From Paramacrobiotus richtersi (lineage: Eukaryota > Tardigrada > Eutardigrada > Parachela > Macrobiotidae), in the NCBI GenBank assembly GCA_034698045.1, contig JAQGAU010000283.1, forward strand, positions 1 through 31,897: a stretch of DNA of 31,897 bases, written 5' to 3'. Position numbers and translations under genes: made by a program. Shown piece by piece: positions 1 to 9,194 of the stretch; the first letter of the stretch is position 1, and each line of letters starts with the position of its first letter. The notes below the pieces were generated by a model. That model did not search any database. It saw only the letters and a program-made list of their open reading frames with translations, and was not told the origin of the DNA.

Positions 1-1938
1 CTTGGTTCTCACGTAGAGAGCGCTTGCATGGCTGCTTATATTCCTTCCTGTGCGAGGCCCGAAACCGTTTCCGTGAAGTTCGGCCAAAAAGTGGACATGT
101 ACGCCGTCGGTGTGGTGCTCTGCGAACTGTTAGCAGAGCAACGGTTCTCTTCCATGGATATCTCAGGTAAAGTACAGCTTGAAGAATCAGGTGAGGGTCA
201 TTTAACGAGAACTTCCTTACAGTGCAGATCAGTACTGCAAAATCAGAATCTGTACAAGAGTATCACGAAGTTCTGGCGCTCTGCTGGCAAGATGACATAA
301 AAGGACGGCCGTCAGTTAAAAGTCTGCGGGAAAACTTGGCCAGGAAGTCAGCCGCATTCTCATTCCGTCATTCCGAGCTGAAATATATTGAAACCGTTCA
401 ACACCGACTGAGCGGCTACACGCGAGAACTCGAGAATGAAGTGGACCTACGAACAAAAAATCTAGTGGATGAGATGAATCGATGCAGTGCAATCATCGCA
501 GAGTTTCTTCCGCGGTAAATTCTTGAGCCAAGAGTCAGTATATTTTTTCCCACGGTTAACGTTTATTCACAAAGCGCGCTTCCTTCTGTATTTCACCAGT
601 ATAACACCTGAGACGAATTTTTTAACATTTTTTGACAACTCGGTAAAAGACACAAAACATGGTCTCGCGTGCCTAACTGCTGCTAAAAAAAGTGGTTTCA
701 CCTCGAGGTTTACAAGCAGTATTTATTGCAGATCGGTAGCCTATGAGATCCGCGCCGGCAATCCCATCCCTGCGGAGTTCTTCGAATGCGTCACTTTGAT
801 GTTTACGCAGATTTGTGGTTTTGCGAAGGTGGTTATGGATAATGGGCCAACAATAGTTATTGACGTTATTAGCGCGTCGGAACTCGTTGTCGACCGTCTC
901 ATCCACACCTTTATTAACGAAATCTACAAAGTGGAAGTCGTGGATGATTCTTATTTGGTGCGTTCGGTAGTAAACTAGACACTTTAGAAGGATGTTGTTA
1001 TTATGATGATTTCGGTGCTTTATGTAGGTAGCAAGCGGTCTGCCGTTAAGGATCGGCGACCGACACGCGCAAGTAATTGCCGAACTTGCCGTCGAGATAC
1101 TACAGTCGACGCCTCAACTGTTTACACAGCATGATCTGCAGTTCCGATCAGGGATCCATTCCGGTAAGTGGTTAAATGTACCAATAAGCGGAATCATAAT
1201 AGCTAGCCTCACCATAAGGTTCATCTGAAAAGGATTATGCTGATTGTTGAAAAAGTGGGCCAAACTCTGCCAACCAATCAAAAAATCACTTGAAATCGGA
1301 AATGCGATGGGCACTTTACGAAATGTGAAACTGAGAACTGTGGGTTCTTAGCGTAGAAAGCAGTTCTGATCATAATCGAATACTAAGTCGGGAGGTAGTA
1401 TGGATTGTTTCGATTATTGGGCGTGACTGATTATTTGGCTGCGGCTAATCAGTGCGGCGCTGACGTCTCAAGGCGGAATAATCGAAATTCGAACAATCAA
1501 CACAATCAGACGTACAATCCTTATGGCGAAGCTAGCTAATACACCAAAGTGATCTATATACTAATCAATACTTTCGAGGTCCCTGTGCCGCGGGAATTGC
1601 TGGATTTCGGCGGCTAAGATATTGTCTGTAAGTGGTATCGGCAATGGATCGCGCAATTGCAAATGTTGAAACTTTCTCAGACTTGTTTCTACAGATTCGG
1701 TGACACTGTTAACACCACCTCGAGGATGTGTTCTTACGGAGAACCTAGCCGCACCCACATGTCTGGCTATACGGCAGTGATGGTCGACAGTACCGGACTG
1801 TTTGAAATAGAGCACCGAGGTGTCATCTCAATCAAGGGAAAGGCCGAAATGTCAACCTACTGGCTTAATGGATATGAAAAAAATGTAACGATTCTGCGAC
1901 GTAGGCTGTTCAATGAACTAATTACGGAGAAAGCATGA
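1..1938 (+). CDS. Receptor guanylate cyclase rGC-A, 3' part (5' end outside window)
   Basis: Exons 1-166 (cut by the window edge), 223-514, 732-957, 1028-1163, 1579-1627, 1695-1938 (stop TGA). Exon lengths and phases match rGC-B wherever the exon is complete, apart from a longer last exon. The 370 visible residues cover the end of the kinase-homology domain (VDMYAVGVVL), the CW..RPSVK end of that domain, the dimerisation helix (YTRELENEVDLRTKNLVDEM), and a class III nucleotide cyclase domain ending in YCLFGDTVNTTSRM and TYWLNG. The family makes cGMP from GTP at the plasma membrane. The guanine-selecting Glu (YKVE) and Cys (RYC) and the transition-state Asn/Arg (TVNTTSR) are present. The first metal Asp, in the family motif FSDIVGF, is Gln here (FTQICGF, codon 808-810). 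No internal stop or frameshift is seen. The intron 1164-1578 is about 355 bp longer than in rGC-B. I infer a receptor whose intrinsic cyclase activity is doubtful. Confidence 0.9.
1403..1498. repeat. Nested inverted repeat in the enlarged rGC-A intron
   Basis: Outer arms 1403-1418 and 1477-1498 are imperfect inverted copies (GATTGTT..TCGATTATT). Inside them, 1426-1433 and 1446-1453 form a perfect 8-bp inverted pair (ACTGATTA / TAATCAGT). The same intron in rGC-B (11962-12020) is only 59 bp, and the two introns resemble each other at both ends, so about 355 bp look inserted here. A small fold-back or MITE-like element is possible. No target-site duplication could be placed with confidence. Confidence 0.5.
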
Positions 1939-2339
1939 ATGCTTGTTGCTCGCATTCCATGCATACTTCTACGTGAATGTGTTATTATTATCTATGCCTT
2001 TACGATCTGATCGGGATCATTTGCTTATGCACTAAAATAAAGCGTTTAATCTGAAGTCTGTGTTCTTTTTCTGCATTAACCAGAAGCGTATGTAACTGAA
2101 CTCAAGTAGTTCAATTATATGGATTGATGCTAACTTAGTTTTCGGTTAGCTTCTCAAGTTACTAGTCCTCCCAGCCTTGCACCCTCCAGCACAGGGTAAT
2201 ATTGCCACTGGAAGCCTGTGAATTAGCATGTTTTTTGTTTGATAGTTCAGAAAGGTTCGAGAGCCTTAAATTTATTTGTTGACGGCACAGTGTTGTGTGT
2301 TTTTTGAGAGGTATACACGTACAGTGTACGTAAAACGCG
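1939..2339 (+). other. rGC-A 3' flank
   Basis: No coding exon is recognised. Short stretches resemble the flank after rGC-B, for example the AGAAGCGT.TGTAAC core near 2090 and near 12520 and the CCCTCCA..A core near 2182 and near 12612. The duplicated unit therefore runs past the stop codon. Confidence 0.45.
2036..2041 (+). terminator. Poly(A) signal of rGC-A
   Basis: AATAAA lies about 100 bp after the rGC-A stop codon, a normal distance for a cleavage and polyadenylation signal on the same strand. Confidence 0.6.
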
Positions 2340-2880
2340 ATTACATCCCGCGTCAGCCAAAGGCAGAAGGGTAGACATTGGCAGCGTAATTACTGGTTTA
2401 GTACACAGGTCACAAAAGTTGTTCGAACCGATAATAGCGCGTACTCTCACATCCAGGCTTAGAACTTCCAAGATGAGCTTGGGCATCAGGCCATCAGCTA
2501 ACGAGGTGATGTTCGATTGTCCAGACAAACAATTCTCAGACATAACAACCTTTCCTTGGCGCATGTTTCGGGAAAATCCAACCGTGATTGCTGTTGTAGT
2601 GAAAGACACAGACAAGTTCCGAGTTCGTACGTTCAACGCTAGGCGGTAAACGGTCCAGTGTGTACTGATATGCCGACAAAAACTACCAACATGGTAAAGA
2701 AGTTAGCGAAGATTGCAGCATGACAGTTTCTCGTTGACAAGTAGGTTCAGTAGAAGCATCGGTCAGAATAAGAAGAGATTTGGGACGTTCTTTACAATTA
2801 CAGTAGATCGACGAAATCAAGAACTCACAGTTGGTCATTTTGAAAGCTGATATGGGATACGGACAACAAACTACACTCAA
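2340..2880 (-). pseudogene. Decayed gustatory-receptor relict
   Basis: Read on the minus strand, this stretch aligns piecewise with exon 1 of Gr2/Gr3. The piece near 2590-2710 matches the CTTCGCTGACTTCTT to GGATTGTTTACCGCGTAATG part. The piece near 2420-2600 matches TTTTCCCGA..GCATGCGCCAAGGAAAGG and the following GCTAGCTGATG.. and CTGGATGA.AGAGT.CGC parts. A weaker match near 2770-2830 covers GATCGAC..ACTGT..TTTTAC. The reading frame is broken repeatedly, the extracellular-loop part is missing, and no exon 2 or 3 follows. It lies just downstream of rGC-A in the opposite orientation. It is a dead copy of the plus-strand Gr subfamily, not of the nearer minus-strand receptor. The bounds are approximate. 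Confidence 0.65.
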
Positions 2881-3164
2881 ATGATTTATGCCGCTCGAAA
2901 GCTTGAACTCTGAAATTTCTTAAGACATATCAATCTTGTGCATATAGCTCACAGCTCTTCTGGCTTTGTTCAACAGTTCTGCGTCTGCATGAAAAGGACG
3001 GTGAGAATCTGGCTTTACACGCTGACAACGTCCTCTAACTAAACGCCCAGCAAAGGGGATACGACAACTATGATTTATTTGCCAGGAGTACGCATCTTTA
3101 TTAGTTGTTAAACTAACTATTCGGAAGATCAGCTAATAAGGAACATGAGCGGCCGCACTCGCTG
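2881..3164. other. Spacer between Gr relict and minus-strand Gr
   Basis: No gene is seen. The right end holds the poly(A) signals of the minus-strand receptor. Confidence 0.4.
3074..3102 (-). terminator. Two poly(A) signals for the minus-strand Gr
   Basis: TTTATT (AATAAA on the minus strand) occurs at 3074-3079 and at 3097-3102, 60-90 bp after the stop codon at 3165-3167. Confidence 0.6.
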
Positions 3165-4564
3165 TTAGCCTTCTTTTGATTCGGTCAAGTTCCTTTTCAT
3201 CTGGAGACAAGACAAAAGCAGATCGACTAGTCCGTCATTTCGGTCGACCAAGTCCTGGGGTTTGTCGTTGATTTGCGCAGATAATAACATGTAGCCAAAT
3301 AACGTTCCAGCAAACTGGCAAAATATAAAAAATATCAAAACAAAATATAAACAAGCTGGCAAAAACACCGCACACACAGATTGAGAAGACAAAAACGCTA
3401 CCGTACCGCTGCTGCAGCTTCTCGAGACATTCCAATGCCTCCGATGGTAATCTGAGGCTTCCGCATTTCAGATTGATCCAAGTGATTCTGTACTGTATCA
3501 CCAGCTTCGTCTGGTACCTTGTGCGTAATTAAAGCATATTTGAATGCTAGTAATAGTTCATCATTCTGAAAAGCGGTACACAAAACCATTTATCAATATC
3601 TTTCTTATTCGTCGCAGATGCACGTAAGTAAGCACAGTGGTACCTGCTCTGTTACAAACACAAGTGACACGGCATGTAGAAATAACATCCCAAAGATGAC
3701 TGTAAGATCCACATACTGCAGCGCTGCAGGACGAGTGCCCATTGACAAATGTTCGCAAATGACCTCAGACAGCCGCATAAAATAAAACGTATCCTCGAGA
3801 AATATCATGAGAGCTATCCAGGAGAAATGCTCGTCGACCGCACGGATCAGCGCGCCTAACTGCACATGATCAGCTAGATGCTGTTGCAGCTGTTTATGTG
3901 TCAGTTTTTCCGCAATGCTAATCTGTTTTGAAAGGCGTTTGCATCCCATTCCCAATTGTAACGACATTAGAATTAAAAAGGAATGTACACCTTGTATACC
4001 AGCTAAACTAACCGCCGAAACTATGTAACGGCCAATAAACAATTCCCTAGCATAGCTCATCAGAAAACGACAGTTACCAAACAGTGCAGAAAAAGAAGCG
4101 AGATCTCCTGTAAATAATCCGTAATACGAATGACCCCGTGGTACAAGAATGTAGACCGGATTGACCAGCAGAAAAACTCCAAACATAACTATACTGATCG
4201 AGTTGATCCAGTTAAAATGTTTCCCAGTGGAACTGGTAAACTTGACGACCATAGTTGGTAAGTTTTTATCCGAACATAGCATCTGCAGAGCAGCGAATAA
4301 GCGCGTAAAGGGCACAATGTACGTCGGACATGCCAGCAGAGTCCCGGAAGTGCTGGACTGCGGCAGTGGACGTTCGTATTGCTCTGTGAAATTTGCGATG
4401 AACTGCAAGAAAATATAACTAACTGCAATGATTACTACAATGAACCGTACAATCCGGTTCTGAACGGACAGGGGATAACAGAAATAACCTGTCACGTGCA
4501 TTGCGTAGAACCAGAAACGACTGTGGGCTGTTAAAACTGCTGTGTGCCATGGTTTGGTGATCAT
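3165..4564 (-). CDS. Gustatory receptor-like 7TM chemoreceptor (7tm_7), divergent
   Basis: Minus-strand exons 4564-3644, 3565-3407 and 3314-3165 (stop TAA), all introns phase 0, give 409 residues. The last two introns and the 159-bp middle exon have the same phase and length as in Gr1-Gr3, which supports common descent despite low sequence identity. Exon 1 holds about six hydrophobic segments and a long cytoplasmic loop ending in AVDEHFSW. Exon 2 is the polar third inner loop (GGIGMSREAAAA). Exon 3 holds TM7, with GTLFGYMLLSAQ at the place of the insect Gr TYhhhhhQF signature. The family forms ligand-gated cation channels for tastants and other chemicals in sensory neurons. The start is uncertain: Met at 4564 aligns best with the paralogues, but the frame stays open upstream to Met 4702. 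No internal lesion is seen. It is not part of the plus-strand array and is probably an older lineage. Confidence 0.8.
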
Positions 4565-6090
4565 GATGGAATACCTGCTTACAAATAAACGAAAAATGTT
4601 TATTACAGAAAATGAGCGGCAGAAAAAGTGGATTTGCATATTACAAACAAGCATCCCCAGAGAGTGGTTAAAGCTCTGTGCATAAGTTTGGCATATTTGC
4701 ATAAGCAGCCATTTGAATCAAATGCTCGCTTGTGCAAATATGATTACAATGACTGTGATAGCATGTAATCGACACCTTTCGTTTCGTCTACGTATGGCAC
4801 AGCTTTGCCAAAAACGTCCAAGGAGAGGTCAGGCAGAATAAAAGCACCTATTGCCCTAATATTTTTGCTGGACGAAAATGTCTAGTATTTACAAGTAAAC
4901 AGAGCAGTAATGGAGTATTCGAAAGCAGCCATAGAAGAATCAACGAGTCCTGAAATGGCCCTCATAGTTATCAAATTATCGCTGCTCACTTAAGTCTGAA
5001 AAGTAAGGCATTAAAAAACGAGGTCATAGATATTAGGCCTCGTGTAATAAGGTATAAACGTCCGGTACGTACGTCCGTGACTGAAATAAAGGCGGTGCTG
5101 TCGTGGTTTCTGTGAACACTCCCAAAAAAATTCTCCCAGTAAGCTGACCGTATGCATAGTGCGACTGAATATGTGTGCAATCGAATATTCAACCGCACTA
5201 TGATTAAAGTAAAAGGAGATCGTGTTCGCAATCCAGCACCTGTATATATTAAAAGCTGCCCAGAAACTAGTACACCCACCCACATAATAAGTATTGATTT
5301 CTTGCAGCCGAAGAAACCTTGCCCAGGCCAAAGGTTACGGTCACAGTAACCGTGCTATGGGTTTATCGATTTCCACAAAAATACCGGTTACCTGGTGATG
5401 TGGATCATGCATAGCACCGGATGCCCATATCGTGCGTTCTGTTAGTGCTCTCTGTGCTTCTTTTGCAAAAAAAATGTGCATTATGTAGCCACTTTCCAAA
5501 ACTTTTAACGTTATTGTGCCCTTTAGGCATAATGAAGCATCCCTTGTTAGTTCAAGCATGGCTTGTTAGTTACCGTTAGCAAGAGCAAACAATTTTTCTC
5601 GTTCTCAGCAGCGGTGGGAAGAATCTGTTGACGATAAAAAACAAATAAAAAAAGATATATCTAGGTTTCAAACATTTACTGCGTGTGCAGTCGTTTCTAA
5701 ACATGATCCTCATGCACTACATTTACGCCACAGTAGGCCAAGGTGTTTGGGACCGTGACGTATTGTACGTAGATCACCATTTCAAGCAGGCAAGGTTTCT
5801 GTTATCTGACACGATTGCCTACTCTTTGTGCACCGTTAGAAGTACAAAAGGCCCATCCCCTTTCCTGTTCCCGACGCAATGTGCGGGAACAGATTGGTGA
5901 GGCCGTTGTTAACACGTTGTTAATCGGATACGGCATAAAAAGCTGCCCGAGAAAAGACAAAGGCTAGAATACGGCGCACGGCGTGGGTACGCATACGCAA
6001 TTCGAAATGCTCATTTTGCCATAAACTAAATGTAACTAAATGTTAAACAGCTATATGGTAATTAAATTTTCGAACTGCAGAACCCACTGA
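4565..6090. other. Gene-free stretch between minus-strand Gr and rGC-B
   Basis: No exon of either family could be aligned here. Open frames near 4986-5349 overlap on both strands, carry no recognisable motif and lack a supported splice partner. A hairpin is present at 5865-5892. The promoter of the minus-strand receptor should lie at the left end, but no clear element was found. Confidence 0.4.
5865..5892. repeat. Perfect 9-bp hairpin
   Basis: Arms CTGTTCCCG (5865-5873) and CGGGAACAG (5884-5892) flank a 10-base loop. There is no oligo-T tract or neighbouring gene to give it a function. It may be a chance palindrome or the footprint of a small element. Confidence 0.4.
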
Positions 6091-6524
6091 AACACCTACA
6101 TTCATCGTAGCCTTTAGCCTTAAGAAGAAATCTTAGATCGAGTCGGCAAACAATATTTTCGATTCAAATCATATGCAGTAACCTTTGAATGTCGGAATCG
6201 TGGTTGCATGACATGGGTGATAATCAAATTAGAATGCTCTCCATGACCAAACAACGCAGTTTACGCTTATCCGACTGGACGTGTCAGACTTAATTCGTAA
6301 ATTGCGGACCGTAAAGAAAAGACCGATTATTCCCTAATTCGGCCGTTGCATTTTCAATGAGATATCATGCATGACGATCCTCCTTGCGATTACGGCTTGG
6401 GACATGAAGATCGTAATCTGCTGTGGATTATAAATCATTATCGTTTTGTCGTCGCGGCAACGCAGATCACCTGCATTGACTTATGTACCTAGTACCACAA
6501 GCTCACGCAATACCGTTAAAAAAG
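6090..6524 (+). promoter_or_regulatory. Conserved 5' flank of rGC-B
   Basis: About 430 bp upstream of the rGC-B start align with 25458-25836 upstream of rGC-C: shared TCGTAGCCTT, GAAATCTTAGATC, AAACAATATTTTCG, ATCTGCTG.GGATTA and CTGCATTGAC. Similarity stops abruptly at the left, where rGC-C joins the truncated Gr4, so this is the left edge of the duplicated unit. It probably contains the promoter and 5' UTR. No TATA box or initiator is asserted. Confidence 0.55.
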
Positions 6525-7023
6525 ATGAACTGGATTTGTTATAACAAAAGTGTATTAATGTTAATGGCAATGTCCATTATATTATGTGCGTATGCGAAGG
6601 AAAAACTTCATGTGGAGCTCATAGCTGTTGGTGGAAGATCAACGGTAAACTATGCCCAGCTTACCTATCTCGGACCACCGATGAGTGTTGCCGTGGACTA
6701 CGTAAATAAAGCGTACAATGAGTCTTTGAATGTGACATTGAAGTACATATTTGATGATATGCCGTGGACCAACATGTTGTCCAATGAGTATACTGGACGA
6801 CTGGCATCGCAGTGGTATTACCGTGACCGCAACCCTGACATTTTAAGTGTTCTATTAATTCCAGGTATGTTTGCCGGCCGTTTCTCCAAACAACACTTTT
6901 CTGTGTTTTTTTCATGTGATTCGCTTTTTAACGTGATTGTATGCTGATATTCTTTGCAGCCGGAATTATAGCACCTGACCTTACCTACATTTTTTAGCAA
7001 TGGAACGTTCTGTTTCTAACACT

Positions 7024-7501
7024 GTGAGTGCATTTCTGACAACACTTTTTCGGCGCCCAAAACGTGGAAAGCACGTATCATGATGGAGGAAAGAAAACCT
7101 TTTGATGATTTGTTTTCAGTTAGGATTAAGAGGTCTTAATTTTAATGCAAGGTGCCATACTTATGTGGTAAATAACCGTGAATTTGAATAGAACTTTCAA
7201 AAATGCGTGAACGAATTGTTGTTCTTTGGCGTGTATATTTGCACTTGCTGTAGACAGTAACTTAGACAAAGCGGTGTATTAACGTAAATACTCAGCGGTT
7301 TAAGAATGAAAAATACATCCCACGCTTTGTTTTATCAACGGTGGACTGTTTTCCAAAATTGTGGTATTAGTGCAATTTCAGCGAATTGTAGGTTGGCAAG
7401 TTTCCATCGTACGAACGTAAACGCCGGTTAACTTGTTGGTATAATATTCCTTAACGTTTCAATCTGTTCGAGAAGCTGCGCATTCATGGTATCATTTCTA
7501 G
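7024..7501 (+). other. rGC-B intron 2, 478 bp
   Basis: Intron between the second and third ligand-domain exons. No exon or element is recognised. The matching intron of rGC-C is 897 bp. Confidence 0.5.
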
Positions 7502-8571
7502 GACTTCCCTGACCCCGGCGATTAACGACAGGATCGCAAATCCGACATGGATTTCGACAGCACGCTTGAATTATCCCGCTATGACGACGCTGTTCTGCGA
7601 AGTGCTGCTCAAGTACAACTGGTCAACATTCATGATTATTCTGCAGTTAGCGACGTCCAGCGAAATTTATCATATATACGCGGATCAGCTGGTAAAGGAT
7701 TCCATTCACCGAATGGGACGCACACCTCTATTTCGAAAAATCAATGTCACCGCCAACTATGATTTTCTACCACTGCTCACGGACATCCGAGCACATACTC
7801 GAAGTAAATATCTGCGTTTAATCTTTTCTTAAATGATATGGTTTTTCATGGTAATATTTTGCTGCAGTTGTGGTTTTCTTGGGATCCGGTGGAGCGGTAC
7901 GAGAATTCTTGGTAGGATATCTTTAACTTTGTTACATGAGCCGCTGCGGGGTTTCTTGAACACGCATGGTGAACGATCGTTCTAATTAAGTTTTCAAGTC
8001 TGACATTCGCTATTCAGGCAAGTACTGTATGCTAATTCGTGGTGCTTTTTCTATGGCGTAGATAGCTGCGCACAAAGAAAACATGACCAACGGAGATTAT
8101 GTAAGTTAGCATTGCTAAAAGTTCGATCAATCCAATCGGCATAATAGCTCGTCCACTATTAATTAGGTGTACATGGCTTTTGAGATATTGGACAGCAAGA
8201 AAATGTATGGGCGTATGGATTGGGAATATCACGACAAGAATGACACGGTATAATTCATACTCGTACAAAAGTTGGGCTCTTATATGTGATAAAAGGATCG
8301 CATAACTTCTTTGGCCAGATTGCCCAGCAAGCCTTCCAATCGCTCCTGATAATGAGACTTGCAGATATCTACGAGATTCCCAAGAAAGAGCTGGCAGAAG
8401 CCTTCATGGCTCACGCTCAACGCGATTTCAACTACAGTAATGGCATGGAGGACCTAGTACGGAACGTCACTTTTCACTGTATACAACAAAAAACAAAACA
8501 ATTTTCCGTTGCATTTGTAGCCCTATCTACAGATGCTCAGTTCCTATGGTGCGGTGACAGCGCTAGCGGAG

Positions 8572-9194
8572 GTAAGGTCGGCATTGCTCTCTCCACAGAA
8601 ACGCTAGAACGTAAGGTCAATGTTGCGAACAAATGAGGAATAGTCGTCATCAGGCATGATGGAAATGCATTCTCCCCCCACCCTCCCCCCCCCCCTACCG
8701 GGATAAATCTTTCCATCTTCCCTCGCAAAGCAGAATTTTTCCAGATTAAGCCGCCGAGGCTTCTTTTGTTATCTTGTGGTTGTGACTAATATACCAACGA
8801 AGAGATGCCTTCGAATTGTTGTGTACCCCAGCGAAAGATAAGAGCATTGCATAGTCCTTACAGATCACGCTAACAAGTTCTTGTAAGTCCTTCCTGTCGT
8901 TATTGTCGCATGTGAATTACGTCAATGTGTTTTCCATGGAAAACATACAGGATCAGTTATTGGTCATTTGCTTTCTGCGGATTGTCGACCATAATTCAAC
9001 GGTAGCGGCACTGTCTCTTCTATCATGACCGAAGAATTCCGGAAGATCGGTCCGAGTGCTTTGCATGGTCAGTTTCAGTGACCATAGGTGACAGACTGCA
9101 TCAATGCATGGTCTGAATTAACATAAGACACAGATTACAGCGTAAATATATTTTAATTTCGCAAATACCCGATGTAAAGTGGAACTTCGCGTAG
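8572..9194 (+). other. rGC-B intron 8, 623 bp, with C-rich tract
   Basis: The first 300 bp align with the start of the rGC-C intron at 28289. A C-rich run at 8673-8695, including 11 consecutive C, is missing from rGC-C. No coding exon is supported. Confidence 0.5.

Noticed and set aside
2247-2636. 129-codon open frame on the minus strand as a gene
   Set aside because: DNA aligns to Gr exon 1 in shifting frames; it is a relict, not a new protein.
4986-5349. Overlapping open frames upstream of the minus-strand Gr
   Set aside because: They overlap on opposite strands, carry no motif, and have no paralogue in the window.
8286-8636. Single 116-codon exon
   Set aside because: Comparison of B and C shows a 64-bp intron inside, and the tail after 8571 is intronic; the downstream residues only make sense in the spliced frame.
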